From: Geomonas ferrireducens | GTDB lineage: Bacteria > Desulfobacterota > Desulfuromonadia > Geobacterales > Geobacteraceae | Length of the DNA stretch: 64,000 bases | Direction of reading: 5' to 3' | NCBI RefSeq assembly: GCF_004917065.1 | Contig: NZ_SSYA01000003.1 | Coordinates: 257,057 to 321,056, forward strand | Translations under genes and position numbers: made by a program | Part shown: positions 1 through 8,573 of the stretch, piece after piece | How positions within the stretch are numbered: position 1 is the stretch's first letter | Layout of the letters: each line of letters opens with the position of its first letter | Notes under the pieces: model-generated | What the model saw: the letters and a program-made list of their open reading frames with translations, nothing else | The model's database searches: none | Told to the model about the DNA's origin: nothing

Positions 1-112
1 CCGCCTTCAGGTCAAGGCACAGTTGTGCCGTCAGCGCCAACGTGGCGCAACGCTCACGTAGTTCTGCGACCTCCCGGACCAATTCCGCCTTCGTGTTCCC
101 CAATTCCTTCAT
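1..112 (-). CDS. Partial protein with coiled-coil-like N-terminus, possibly a sensor protein
   Basis: A reverse-strand frame starts at an ATG at 112, with AGAGG 8 nt upstream, and runs off the left edge after 37 codons. The visible part begins MKELGNTKAELV and is rich in alternating Glu, Leu and Arg. Short segments like this often precede PAS domains in Geobacter sensor kinases, but no domain is visible, so the function is inference only. Between this start and the next gene lies an 11-base G run at 181-191. Confidence 0.45.
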   Translation of the reverse strand, partial: MKELGNTKAELVREVAELRERCATLALTAQLCLDLKA

Positions 113-230
113 GCCGTCCGCCTCTTTCTCTGAACAGGCAAGACTTAGCCGGCGCCTTCGGCGGAATCTGCAGCAAACGCGGGGGGGGGGGCGCCTTGCC
201 AGGGTACTTTTTCGGGGGCGATGATACAGG

Positions 231-380
231 TTACAGCATCTTACGCCCCTGAATGACGCGTACCAGCAGGACGATTATGGCTATGATCAGCAGGATATGG
301 ATCAGCCCCCCCATCGTGTATGAGGTGACCATGCCCAAAAGCCACAGAACTATCAGGACCAGACAGATTGTCCAAAGCAT
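231..380 (-). CDS. Small lmo0937-type membrane protein, 49 aa
   Basis: A 49-residue reverse-strand ORF. It begins MLWTICLVLI, has a GMVTSYTMGG turn near residues 16-25, continues with a second hydrophobic stretch (about 26-43) and ends QGRKML. This pattern, two hydrophobic segments around a TSYT-GG-IHIL core with a basic tail, matches my recollection of the lmo0937 family of short membrane proteins. That family has no firm function and is often seen near stress genes. A purine-rich stretch (GGGGGATC) sits just upstream of the ATG. A related but decayed copy lies at 7532-7648. A weak sigma-54-like sequence is found at 394-408. Confidence 0.8.
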   Translation of the reverse strand: MLWTICLVLIVLWLLGMVTSYTMGGLIHILLIIAIIVLLVRVIQGRKML

Positions 381-393
381 GAGATCCCCCTTT

Positions 394-408
394 GCATCTT
401 GCGCACCG
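394..408 (-). promoter_or_regulatory. Weak sigma-54-like promoter before the lmo0937-type gene
   Basis: Read on the reverse strand this is CGGTGCGCAAGATGC. It resembles the promoter at 6531-6545 (CGGCACGCAAGTTGC) at 12 of 15 positions, but lacks the GGCAC of a good -24 box. A CCGT half-site lies 99 bp upstream at 507-510, the same spacing as in the four better examples. Low confidence. Confidence 0.3.
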
Positions 409-445
409 GCAAAACTCCCGATAAACGCTGTGGAGAGCCGGCTGG

Positions 446-1954
446 TTAAGGTGGGTTACGTTGAGGCGACGAACATATTGCCGCCGCGACGGTGCGGAAA
501 TGAAAACCGTATATGGTCAGCGTTATCGCCAGCGGCAGCAGTCGCGGTTTCCTCAGCAAAGTCCAGAAAAAAACCTTCCAGTAGTGCAGGCGTTCCCTGC
601 CGAGAATGCCGAGAAACAACATGGAACGGACGAACGCCCGGACATCCCGCCGCTGCAGCAGGGGGAACGAAGATGTCCCCGAAAGCCGGTATTCTTTCAG
701 AAAGGTCATCAGACGGTCGTAGAAATAGTTGGGGGAATAGAGCGTCCTTATCAGGCGCTGGTATCCGGCTATCAGGTCCTGTGGGGGCATCTTTGGGCGG
801 TAATTGAGGAAGGCCTCCGTATTATTGCCGGTCGAGCCGTTGATGATTCTTCCCTCGTTTGAGAGTCGCCCATGCAGTTTGGTGCCCCGAAGGACCATCA
901 AGATCCCCACCATGGCTACGACTATGCCGCTCTCCTGGATGAAGCGAAGTTGCTTGTCGAATATGGCCGGCGAGTCGCTGTCGAAGCCGACGATGAAGCC
1001 CCCTTGCACCTGGAGCCCGGCCCGCTGGATGCACCGCACCGAGGCTGCGAGGTCGCGGTTGCGGTTCTGGGTTTTCCCGGTCTCCCTGAGGGCATCCTCT
1101 TCGGGGCTTTCGATGCCGATGAAAACCTCGCGAAATCCGGCGGCGAACATCAGTTCCAGGAGATGAGGGTCGTCGGCGAGATTAATGGAGGCCTCGGTAT
1201 AGAAGAAAAAGGGGTTCCCGTGCCGCTTCATCCACGCGATCATGGTGGGGAGGACCTCCTTTTTCAGTTTCGGTTTGTCACCGATGAAATTGTCATCGAC
1301 GAAAAAGACCCCTCCACGCCATCCCGCGCGGTGCAGCGCTTCGAGCTCGGCGATCACCTGGTCCGTCGTCTTCGTTCTCGGCTTCCGTCCGAAGAGCTGG
1401 GTGATGTCGCAGAACTCGCAGTCGAAGGGGCATCCCCTTGAATACTGGATATTCATGGAAGCGTATTTGCGCAGATCGATGAGCTCCCATCGAGGAAGCG
1501 GCGTGCGGGTGATGTCGGGACGGCCGTTCGGAAGATACAGCCGCTGCGGCATCTTCACTTCCAGGTCCGCCAGAAACCTCGGGAGGGTCTCCTCAGCCTC
1601 ACCGAGCACGAGGTGGTTTACCTGCGGGAATTCGTCATGGCAGGTGGTGAAAAGCGGGCCTCCGCCGACTGTCTTCACCCCGAAGGCGCGGCATCGGTCC
1701 AAGACCTCCTGTACCGAAGCCCTCTGGACCGTCATGGCGCTGATGAAGACGTAGTCGGACCACTGCAGGTCGCTGTCCGAAAGTTTTTCGACGTTCAGAT
1801 CGACGAGCTTCAATTCCCACTCTTCAGGGAGCATCGCCGCCACGGTGAGGAGTCCCAGGGGAGGGAAAACCGCTTTTTTGCCGATAAAGGGCAGGGCATG
1901 GCGGAAGCTCCAGTAGGTGTCGGGGTACTTGGGATAAACGAGTAGAAGGTGCAT
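446..1954 (-). CDS. B12-binding radical SAM protein
   Basis: A 502-residue protein with two recognisable parts. An N-terminal cobalamin-binding-like Rossmann region spans about residues 1-130, with the FPPLGLLTVAAML opening typical of these enzymes. A radical SAM core follows, with CxxxCxxC cysteines at 175, 179 and 182 (RGCPFDCEFCD) that should hold a [4Fe-4S] cluster for SAM cleavage. The C-terminal part, with YRPKMPPQDL and a later hydrophobic tail, fits the DUF4070-type extension of this subfamily. Such enzymes modify lipids, pigments or other small molecules; the substrate here cannot be told. ATG at 1954 is preceded by AGGAGG. It does not appear to be in an operon with recognisable partner enzymes. 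Confidence 0.85.
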   Translation of the reverse strand: MHLLLVYPKYPDTYWSFRHALPFIGKKAVFPPLGLLTVAAMLPEEWELKLVDLNVEKLSDSDLQWSDYVFISAMTVQRASVQEVLDRCRAFGVKTVGGGPLFTTCHDEFPQVNHLVLGEAEETLPRFLADLEVKMPQRLYLPNGRPDITRTPLPRWELIDLRKYASMNIQYSRGCPFDCEFCDITQLFGRKPRTKTTDQVIAELEALHRAGWRGGVFFVDDNFIGDKPKLKKEVLPTMIAWMKRHGNPFFFYTEASINLADDPHLLELMFAAGFREVFIGIESPEEDALRETGKTQNRNRDLAASVRCIQRAGLQVQGGFIVGFDSDSPAIFDKQLRFIQESGIVVAMVGILMVLRGTKLHGRLSNEGRIINGSTGNNTEAFLNYRPKMPPQDLIAGYQRLIRTLYSPNYFYDRLMTFLKEYRLSGTSSFPLLQRRDVRAFVRSMLFLGILGRERLHYWKVFFWTLLRKPRLLPLAITLTIYGFHFRTVAAAICSSPQRNPP

Positions 1955-2027
1955 CTCCGCCTCCTGTGGTCAGACCCGGGCTGGGGGGGGAGCCCGACAC
2001 GTTGTTTGCAGGCAGGTAACCGCGGTT

Positions 2028-2705
2028 TTATGCCCCCATGGTGAAAAAAAAGGTCGCGCCTTCCCCCGGTTCGCTCTCGGCCCAGACCCGGCCGCCGTGG
2101 CGACTGACTATCCGCTCGACGGTGGCCAAGCCGACTCCGTGCCCCTGGACGGTGGTTCCGGGAAGGCGTTCGAAGCAGGCAAAGAGCCGGTCCGCAAACG
2201 CCATGTCGAACCCCGGCCCGTTGTCCCGGACGAAATAGGCTGTGCCCCCCGCCTGGTGCGTCACGCCGAACTCTATGAAGGTCTCTTCCCGATCGCAGCT
2301 ATGCTTCCAGGCGTTGCCGATGAGGTTGTCCAGCACGCTGCGGCAGAGTCCGGGGTCGCCTTCGACGGTGACTCCACTGGCGATCCGGAAGGTGGCCCTG
2401 CGCCTTGGTTCCGAGAGCCGCAGATGCTCAATCACCACGTTAGCCATCGCGCTCAGGTCTATTTTCTCCCGACACAGCTCGACGCGGCTTACGCGCGAAA
2501 AGTTGAGCAGGGACTTGATGAGCTGTTTCATGTCCAGCGTCGCACCTTGAATGCTGCCGAGGTATGCCTTCCCCTGGTCATCGAGCTGGCTCCTGCACAC
2601 CTCGGCGAGTAGTTGGCAATAGCCGCTTATGGCCGTTACCGCGGAGCAGAGATCGTGGGCGATGGTGGCGTTGAACGCTTCCAGGTTTTTGTTGGCCTCG
2701 GTCAT
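2028..2705 (-). CDS. Histidine kinase catalytic module without a sensor domain
   Basis: About 225 residues holding only the kinase core. An H-box, FNATIAHDLCSAV, with the predicted phospho-His lies close to the N-terminus. It is followed by an N-box (LDNLIGNAWKHS), a G1 box (VRDNGPGFD) and a G2 region (GHGVGLATVERIV). ATG at 2705 has GGAG 9 nt upstream; an in-frame TTG at 2714 is possible. The frame stays open further upstream, through the end of the next gene, so the protein may be the remainder of a longer PAS-kinase. No receiver gene is adjacent. As it stands it would be a soluble kinase lacking its own input domain. Confidence 0.75.
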   Translation of the reverse strand: MTEANKNLEAFNATIAHDLCSAVTAISGYCQLLAEVCRSQLDDQGKAYLGSIQGATLDMKQLIKSLLNFSRVSRVELCREKIDLSAMANVVIEHLRLSEPRRRATFRIASGVTVEGDPGLCRSVLDNLIGNAWKHSCDREETFIEFGVTHQAGGTAYFVRDNGPGFDMAFADRLFACFERLPGTTVQGHGVGLATVERIVSRHGGRVWAESEPGEGATFFFTMGA

Positions 2706-2785
2706 GAGTCGCAACTCCTGCAGGATGCGCGGCGCATCTGCGTCTATCGGTGGCGGGTCGTTTCCAACCGGCGCGGCGCAGCTGG

Positions 2786-3097
2786 TCAGGGGTTTTCTCC
2801 GGGCTGATCCGTTCTGATCAGATCCTCCAGCAGGGCTCCGGAGGGGTCGCCCTGTACGGAAACCTGATGCGGGAGCCCTTTCCCCTCTGGCATCTCGACG
2901 TCGCGGTCCGCCGACCGATCGCTCACCCCGGCGGCACCGGCGTCAGGAGTGGAGGCTTCTCCCGGGGGATACGCTGCAACCGGTCCGCTGCGAACATGGG
3001 GCGCTTGTTCCGCCCCCCTCGACGCCATGGGGGTGATGGTCAAAACTGCTCCGGTTAGCGCCGCAGCCACGGCGGCCGTTATTCTTGTTGATCGCAT
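2786..3097 (-). CDS. Small exported protein of unknown function
   Basis: 103 residues. The N-terminus MRSTRITAAVAAALTG continues into a hydrophobic stretch that ends with a probable signal peptidase site near ASRGAEQ. The mature part is short, rich in Pro, Gly and Asp, and ends TDQPGENP. No known domain is visible. ATG at 3097 has AAGGGAG just upstream. A sigma-54-like promoter (3152-3166) and an inverted upstream site (3264-3297) precede it, so it is probably a member of the local regulon described in the findings. Confidence 0.65.
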   Translation of the reverse strand: MRSTRITAAVAAALTGAVLTITPMASRGAEQAPHVRSGPVAAYPPGEASTPDAGAAGVSDRSADRDVEMPEGKGLPHQVSVQGDPSGALLEDLIRTDQPGENP

Positions 3098-3151
3098 GGT
3101 TTCTCCCTTGAAAGGACCGCAACGCGCCGATCTTTGCCGACAAGGGAGACC

Positions 3152-3166
3152 GCAACTTTCACGCCA
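3152..3166 (-). promoter_or_regulatory. Sigma-54-like promoter for the exported protein at 2786-3097
   Basis: On the reverse strand the sequence is TGGCGT-N5-TTGC. It keeps the GG of the -24 element and the GC of the -12 element at the correct spacing. It lies about 55 bp before the start codon. The upstream site at 3264-3297 ends 98 bp away. Confidence 0.6.
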
Positions 3167-3263
3167 GAGATGAACTAAGGGAAAACAAGAGCGGGAAATC
3201 AGTGAAATGAGGTGCCTGCCGGGCAACGTCTTCGTCCGCAGCCGAAATTCAAGCGTGTCCGAA

Positions 3264-3297
3264 CCGTCAAGTTTGACATAACCGGAACATATGACGG
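3264..3297 (-). promoter_or_regulatory. Inverted upstream activator site, copy D
   Basis: Read on the reverse strand it begins CCGTCATATG, has GGTTATGTCAAAC in the centre and ends TTGACGG. The outer CCGTCA and TGACGG half-sites form an inverted repeat. Copies with the same core lie at 3818-3851, 6405-6436 and 8150-8181, each 95-99 bp before a sigma-54-like promoter. Confidence 0.65.
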
Positions 3298-3442
3298 GCT
3301 GCAGCCATCGATCAGCTGGTTGGCAACCAGCTCTGATGGGATGGCGTGGGATGCGGTTGGCGACGGCCGGGGCCATCGGAAAGCCATCTGCTTCTTCCCG
3401 TGGGAAATTTGCCGCCGATCAACCTGAGCATCAACGGTGTCG

Positions 3443-3625
3443 TCAACGGCGTTCTCCGCCATCGGCACGTGTACCGTCACGGTACCCGCCATTCCAGTGC
3501 CCGCCATCCCGGTAACCGCCATCCCGGTAACCGCCACGCCCTTCATCGCTCCAGTAAGGGACAAGGCAGCCGGACAGCATCATCGTCGCCACTAACAACC
3601 CAAGAGTTGCCATCGTGTTTTTCAT
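3443..3625 (-). CDS. Small glycine-rich lipoprotein with YRDGG repeats
   Basis: A 60-residue ORF starting MKNTMATLGLLV, with a lipobox LSGC at about residues 18-21, so it should be lipidated and exported. The mature part carries repeats of the type GGYRDGG and is strongly hydrophilic. ATG at 3625 has GGAGC upstream. A perfect 10-bp-arm hairpin (3666-3692) lies in its leader. No family is recognised; repeat-rich small lipoproteins like this are common next to envelope stress genes. Confidence 0.6.
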   Translation of the reverse strand: MKNTMATLGLLVATMMLSGCLVPYWSDEGRGGYRDGGYRDGGHWNGGYRDGTRADGGERR

Positions 3626-3665
3626 CGCCTGCTCCTTTTCTCATCTGACATGGGGAAGTCTTGTC

Positions 3666-3692
3666 CGCGCCCGGGTTGACCACCCGGGCGCG
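3666..3692. other. Perfect GC-rich hairpin in the leader of the lipoprotein at 3443-3625
   Basis: Arms CGCGCCCGGG and CCCGGGCGCG (10 bp, perfect) enclose a 7-base loop. No T run follows on either strand, so it is not a classical terminator. It could be an operator or an mRNA structure. Confidence 0.6.
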
Positions 3693-3817
3693 CAGGTCGG
3701 ATCCATGTCGTGCCGTGACATCGCTGCAGCTAGTGTGCCTATAGCCGGTAGCCTGGAGGCGGGGTTGCGCGAGAAAATCGCGAAGCTCGAGCAGCATTAA
3801 AGGCAGTCCGACGTGCT

Positions 3818-3851
3818 CCGTCATATATCGCAGTTACGGCAAACCTGACGG
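3818..3851 (+). promoter_or_regulatory. Inverted upstream activator site, copy C
   Basis: It starts CCGTCATATA and ends GGCAAACCTGACGG, with the same outer half-sites as copy D. It is the most diverged copy in the centre (GTTACGGC instead of GTTATGTC). It ends 99 bp before the promoter at 3950-3964. Confidence 0.6.
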
Positions 3852-3949
3852 GTTCCCTTCGACGCTTTGGTTCCCCCCCTGTCCATTCCTTCCGCTTTTT
3901 CCCTTTGACAACCGGTCGTTTGCGCCCTTCACCCTCCGCCTGTTTTCTC

Positions 3950-3964
3950 CGGCACGCATGTTGC
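3950..3964 (+). promoter_or_regulatory. Sigma-54 promoter upstream of the gene at 4219-4452
   Basis: CGGCAC-N5-TTGC, with the sequence CGGCACGCATGTTGC. The spacing and the invariant GG and GC agree with the sigma-54 consensus TGGCAC-N5-TTGC. The next good start codon is 255 bp away, so the leader would be long. I see no convincing gene between 3693 and 4218. Confidence 0.65.
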
Positions 3965-4218
3965 GGATCCATCGAAAGTATGCTCAAGAAGTAACGAATG
4001 TGATCCGCCATGCACTGCGTACCCCGTTGCGCCATACCGGGCTGGGAGCATCCGTTCATGCGACAAAGCCCGGTTCGCCTACCACCCGCTTCCACATCCG
4101 ACATGCCCATTGAAGCGAAATCCCCGTGGGACGCCCCGTCCCGCATCGTCTACATTTCACACTGCGCCGGCAAGAGACGCGAAGCGTTGTGACAGCAACA
4201 TTTACAAAGGAGACAGCC

Positions 4219-4452
4219 ATGGCTTTCATCGGTAAGGACAAGGCGGAAGATGTAAGGGAAAGGAAGTATAAAGAATTCATCGGGTTCGTGCGGGGCATCG
4301 AGTCCAATATCGAGGAGCTGATGACCTCGAGAAGCGCTCGGGCACCTTTGACCGACGAGGATGAACGCACCTACGAGGTGGCCGTCAAGACCCAGAAACT
4401 CGCCTTGATCGAAGGGTGCAGGAGGTTGAAGGACGATCAGGAAACGGGTTGA
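4219..4452 (+). CDS. Small hypothetical charged protein, 77 aa
   Basis: It begins MAFIGKDKAEDV and is highly charged and mostly helical, with a KYKEFIGFVRGIESNIEEL stretch (18-36). It has no signal peptide and no cysteines. ATG at 4219 has AAAGGAG upstream, a strong ribosome site. The sigma-54 promoter at 3950 and upstream site C point in its direction. It converges with the activator gene that ends at 4465. No family recognised. Confidence 0.65.
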   Translation: MAFIGKDKAEDVRERKYKEFIGFVRGIESNIEELMTSRSARAPLTDEDERTYEVAVKTQKLALIEGCRRLKDDQETG

Positions 4453-4464
4453 ACAGAGGTGGCG

Positions 4465-6234
<1,770 letters not shown>

Positions 6235-6404
6235 TCACACCTCTCTTGGCCCGATACTCTGAACAGGACTTTACGCACATGGCCGACCTGCCAAGCTCAG
6301 TCGGTAAATTTGCTAGGACACATTAAGCAAGAATCAGGTCTCTTTGGGGGGTAGCTCTTAGAGTAACACCTATTTCCGTATTGGCTAATGCCATATTTCG
6401 GGTC

Positions 6405-6436
6405 GCCATATATGACGGTTATGTCAATGATGACGG
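6405..6436 (+). promoter_or_regulatory. Inverted upstream activator site, copy B
   Basis: Contains ATATGACGGTTATGTCAA and ends ATGACGG. It is nearly identical to copy A at 8150-8181 over the first 20 bases. It ends 95 bp before the promoter at 6531-6545. Confidence 0.65.
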
Positions 6437-6530
6437 TGCTCAGTCACCCGCTGTTTCTTTAACGGTCGGCCGCGTTATTTCTTACGACCTGTATTCAGCT
6501 TGTTGCGCTGTTCCGGTCCATGGCCCGCTC

Positions 6531-6545
6531 CGGCACGCAAGTTGC
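6531..6545 (+). promoter_or_regulatory. Sigma-54 promoter for the broken phospholipase D lipoprotein gene
   Basis: CGGCACGCAAGTTGC, i.e. a GGCAC -24 element, five bases, and a TTGC -12 element. It lies 65 bp before the ATG at 6611. Confidence 0.7.
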
Positions 6546-6610
6546 GGGTCGGCTACCTGCATAGGACTGCGCCTCGGAGGTCAACATGTCCAGTAAGTAG
6601 GAATAGGATA

Positions 6611-6885
6611 ATGAAACCATGCATATTTACATGCCTGGTTTTCGCGCTCCCTTTGAGCCACGTTTCCGGATGCGCGAGTTTGCCAGACGTATAAGGCATA
6701 ATTATTCGGAGCTTCTTAAGGCGGGAGTGAGGCTGTACGAGCACGGCAGTTCCATCCAGCACGCGAAAACCGCGGTGATTGACGGAATGTGGTCCACGGT
6801 GGGATCGACCAATCTTGACTACCTGAGCATGTTAAGCAACAGGATGGGCGAGTGGTTTGTCAATCTGTTCCTGCGCTGGCTGTGA
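6611..6885 (+). pseudogene. Internally deleted phospholipase D / cardiolipin synthase-like lipoprotein
   Basis: Frame 1 starts MKPCIFTCLVFALPL with a lipobox VSGC and stops after SGCASLPDV at 6694. In another frame, beginning near 6690, the sequence continues RHNYSELLKAGVRLYEHGS and then QHAKTAVIDG...GSTNLDYLS. This carries an HxKxxxxD motif and the GSxN that follows it in the second half of phospholipase D-type cardiolipin synthases. The first catalytic half (normally about 250-300 residues) is absent and the C-terminus is also short. The simplest reading is a deletion that joined the signal peptide region to the second HKD motif. The upstream sigma-54 promoter and activator site are still intact. 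Confidence 0.75.
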
Positions 6886-6945
6886 CGTATTCCGGCGCGG
6901 CGCTGGGGCTTCCTGCGTGCCGTTGTCACGGATGGCCGGTGCCGG

Positions 6946-7368
6946 TCAATGGGGGGCGCTGCAGGACCTCAATTTTCCGTTTTCGAAGAGCGAGATCGCT
7001 TCAAACGGCGCGCAGCTCTTGCCGTCCATCGCCAGCGATTTGGAAAGAATGCAGGTATCCAGTTTGCCGTTTGCATGGAAGCTGACCCGGCTGTACTGGT
7101 TGCAGGTGATGTCTCCGTAATTGAAATAGTCGCTCGTAACACAACTTTGGAGCGTTCCGGTTTGGTAAAAGTCGGCGGGCGCGTACTGCTTGCATTTAAC
7201 GCCGCCGATGATGACATCATCCTTGAGGGTGCAGGATTTCAATTGCCCGCCGGGGTAGTAGCTGATTTCTCCGGGGGTGCAGATCGATTGGTCGATGGCC
7301 CGGCAAACAACTGCCTGGGCCAGAAGTACCATGCTGAACGCAGCGATGGTGATGCTTGAAACCTTCAT
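6946..7368 (-). CDS. Secreted MORN-like repeat protein
   Basis: 140 residues. MKVSSITIAAFSMVLLAQ forms a signal peptide, cut near CRAIDQ. The mature protein has repeats of the form Y/F-x-x-G-x-L-x-S/T-C at about residues 39-47, 66-73, 92-99 and 127-134 (YYPGGQLKSC, YQTGTLQSC, HANGKLDTC, FENGKLRSC). This is MORN-like spacing with a conserved Cys per repeat, suggesting disulfides outside the cytoplasm. ATG at 7368 is preceded by AAGAGGTGGG. The function is unknown; the cysteine-rich MORN-like pattern is the only guide. Confidence 0.7.
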   Translation of the reverse strand: MKVSSITIAAFSMVLLAQAVVCRAIDQSICTPGEISYYPGGQLKSCTLKDDVIIGGVKCKQYAPADFYQTGTLQSCVTSDYFNYGDITCNQYSRVSFHANGKLDTCILSKSLAMDGKSCAPFEAISLFENGKLRSCSAPH

Positions 7369-7531
7369 GTCCCACCTCTTCTTTGCAGAGCGCGCATCTT
7401 GGTTCGTCCGCCAATCACCTGAAAAGGCCGCCTCTCCTGGGCTTGGTTTGTCGGAAGGGGAAGCGCTCCACTGTTTCGCTTCATACCGGGGCGGATATTC
7501 AAAAGGGGGCGTTGAAGCCACCCCCTTTTCA

Positions 7532-7648
7532 TCAAATCGCCGCCCTCGTGCCTTGGGCGACGACGTAAAGGGAACCGTGCCCCTGGATGAACCGTATCAG
7601 CGATAAGATGAGGGCGGTCATGAGCCGAAGGTGGATCGGGCCGCCCAT
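7532..7648 (-). pseudogene. Remnant of an lmo0937-type membrane protein
   Basis: A 38-codon frame begins MGGPIHLRLM and continues ALILSLIRFIQGHGSL. It aligns with the second half of the intact protein at 231-380 (MGG-LIHILLIIAIIV and VRVIQG). The first transmembrane half is missing. The frame begins directly after the stop of the BON-domain gene, in the same frame. The tail VVAQGTRAAI is unrelated. It is probably a truncated copy and may not be translated. Confidence 0.4.
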
Positions 7649-7654
7649 CGCGCG

Positions 7655-7969
7655 TCATTTCACCAGCAGGTCGTTTTTCACCGATCCGACGCCCGGAACG
7701 CTCCTGGCGACCTCTCCCGCCTTGGTGACGCTTTGAGCCGAGTCGACGAAACCGCTTAGCTGAACCTGGTCCTTGTAGGTCTTGACGCTTATCTGCAAGG
7801 TTTTCAGCGAGGGTTCGTTGAAGATGGCTGCTTTTACCTTGGACGTGATGACGGTGTTATCGACGTATTCGCCGGTGCTCTCATGGGTCCGGGTAGATGC
7901 GCACCCAAAGGATGCTGTCACCAACCCGGCACACACCAACAGTCTCAACATACGCTGCGGTTTTAGCAT
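7655..7969 (-). CDS. BON-domain lipoprotein
   Basis: 104 residues. The N-terminus MLKPQRMLRLLVC leads to a lipobox (ASFGC, Cys about 22). One BON domain follows (about 36-104), recognised by DNTVITSKVKAAIF, the LQISVKTYKDQVQLSGFV strand and a final GVGSVKNDLLV. BON proteins associate with membranes and are often induced by osmotic or envelope stress. ATG at 7969 has AAGGAGA upstream, which is preferred over the longer frame reaching 8176. It is followed directly by the lmo0937 remnant. Confidence 0.85.
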   Translation of the reverse strand: MLKPQRMLRLLVCAGLVTASFGCASTRTHESTGEYVDNTVITSKVKAAIFNEPSLKTLQISVKTYKDQVQLSGFVDSAQSVTKAGEVARSVPGVGSVKNDLLVK

Positions 7970-8149
7970 GATGTCGTCTCCTTTTAAGGACCGATTAGAT
8001 CCGTTGTAGTACCTTTGCATTGCAATCGACAAGCCAATCGCCAGGTAATGGTCACCCGGCGGTATTGATCCGTCATAGCGACTCCTTAGCCGCCATTGGG
8101 AGCCGCGGAATGACCCGGCAAGGGGGCGCCGGCGACCCGAGCTTTGCCC

Positions 8150-8181
8150 GCCACATATGACGGTTATGCCAAACATGACGG
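8150..8181 (+). promoter_or_regulatory. Inverted upstream activator site, copy A
   Basis: Contains ATATGACGGTTATGCCAAA and ends ATGACGG. It lies 96 bp before the promoter at 8277-8291. It sits between the divergent BON gene and the glycoside hydrolase unit, so it could in principle serve both. Confidence 0.65.
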
Positions 8182-8276
8182 GTTTTTCTTGCGGTCTTTA
8201 CCTGCACCCGTCCCGTTTTCTTCGATATTTCCCGTTCAATCAGACTCTTGTGCTCTAAAAGAAACTTGGATTAGTC

Positions 8277-8291
8277 GGGCACGCTAGTTGC
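8277..8291 (+). promoter_or_regulatory. Sigma-54 promoter of the GH13 unit
   Basis: GGGCACGCTAGTTGC, a GGCAC -24 element with correctly spaced TTGC. It lies 65 bp before the small ORF at 8357, the same distance as from the promoter at 6531 to its ATG. Confidence 0.7.
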
Positions 8292-8356
8292 GAATCAGGG
8301 GCAAGGGCAGCCTCTTTCTGGGAGAACCGGAAAAAATCAGCATTAGGAGATGGACC

Positions 8357-8458
8357 ATGAAGAACACAGGCAGAGGATTGCTGAAGTTTGGGAGATTCGG
8401 CAGGGAAGAATTTCCCCGTCATATAAAGGTGTATCGTCCCATAAAGGAAGAACCATGA
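8357..8458 (+). CDS. Possible 33-aa peptide upstream of the GH13 gene
   Basis: ATG at 8357 with AGGAGA upstream opens a 33-codon frame, MKNTGRGLLKFGRFGREEF..., ending KEEP. It is basic in its first half. Its position right after a sigma-54 promoter and its strong ribosome site suggest it is translated, perhaps as a leader peptide. No homolog is recognised. Confidence 0.4.
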   Translation: MKNTGRGLLKFGRFGREEFPRHIKVYRPIKEEP

Positions 8459-8573
8459 GCCGCACCGGGCCCTTTGCGGCCTTGGTAGCTCTTTGATAGC
8501 TTCCGTCTGGTTGGATCCTGGTTTGCCGCACGTGAAAGAGGAGGTGCGGACAGGCCGCAGGAGGACAGATGGC

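Noticed and set aside
8029-8043. Sigma-54-like sequence (TGGCGA-N5-TTGT) before the BON gene
   Set aside because: The -12 GC is missing and no activator site lies at the 95-99 bp spacing; too weak to list.
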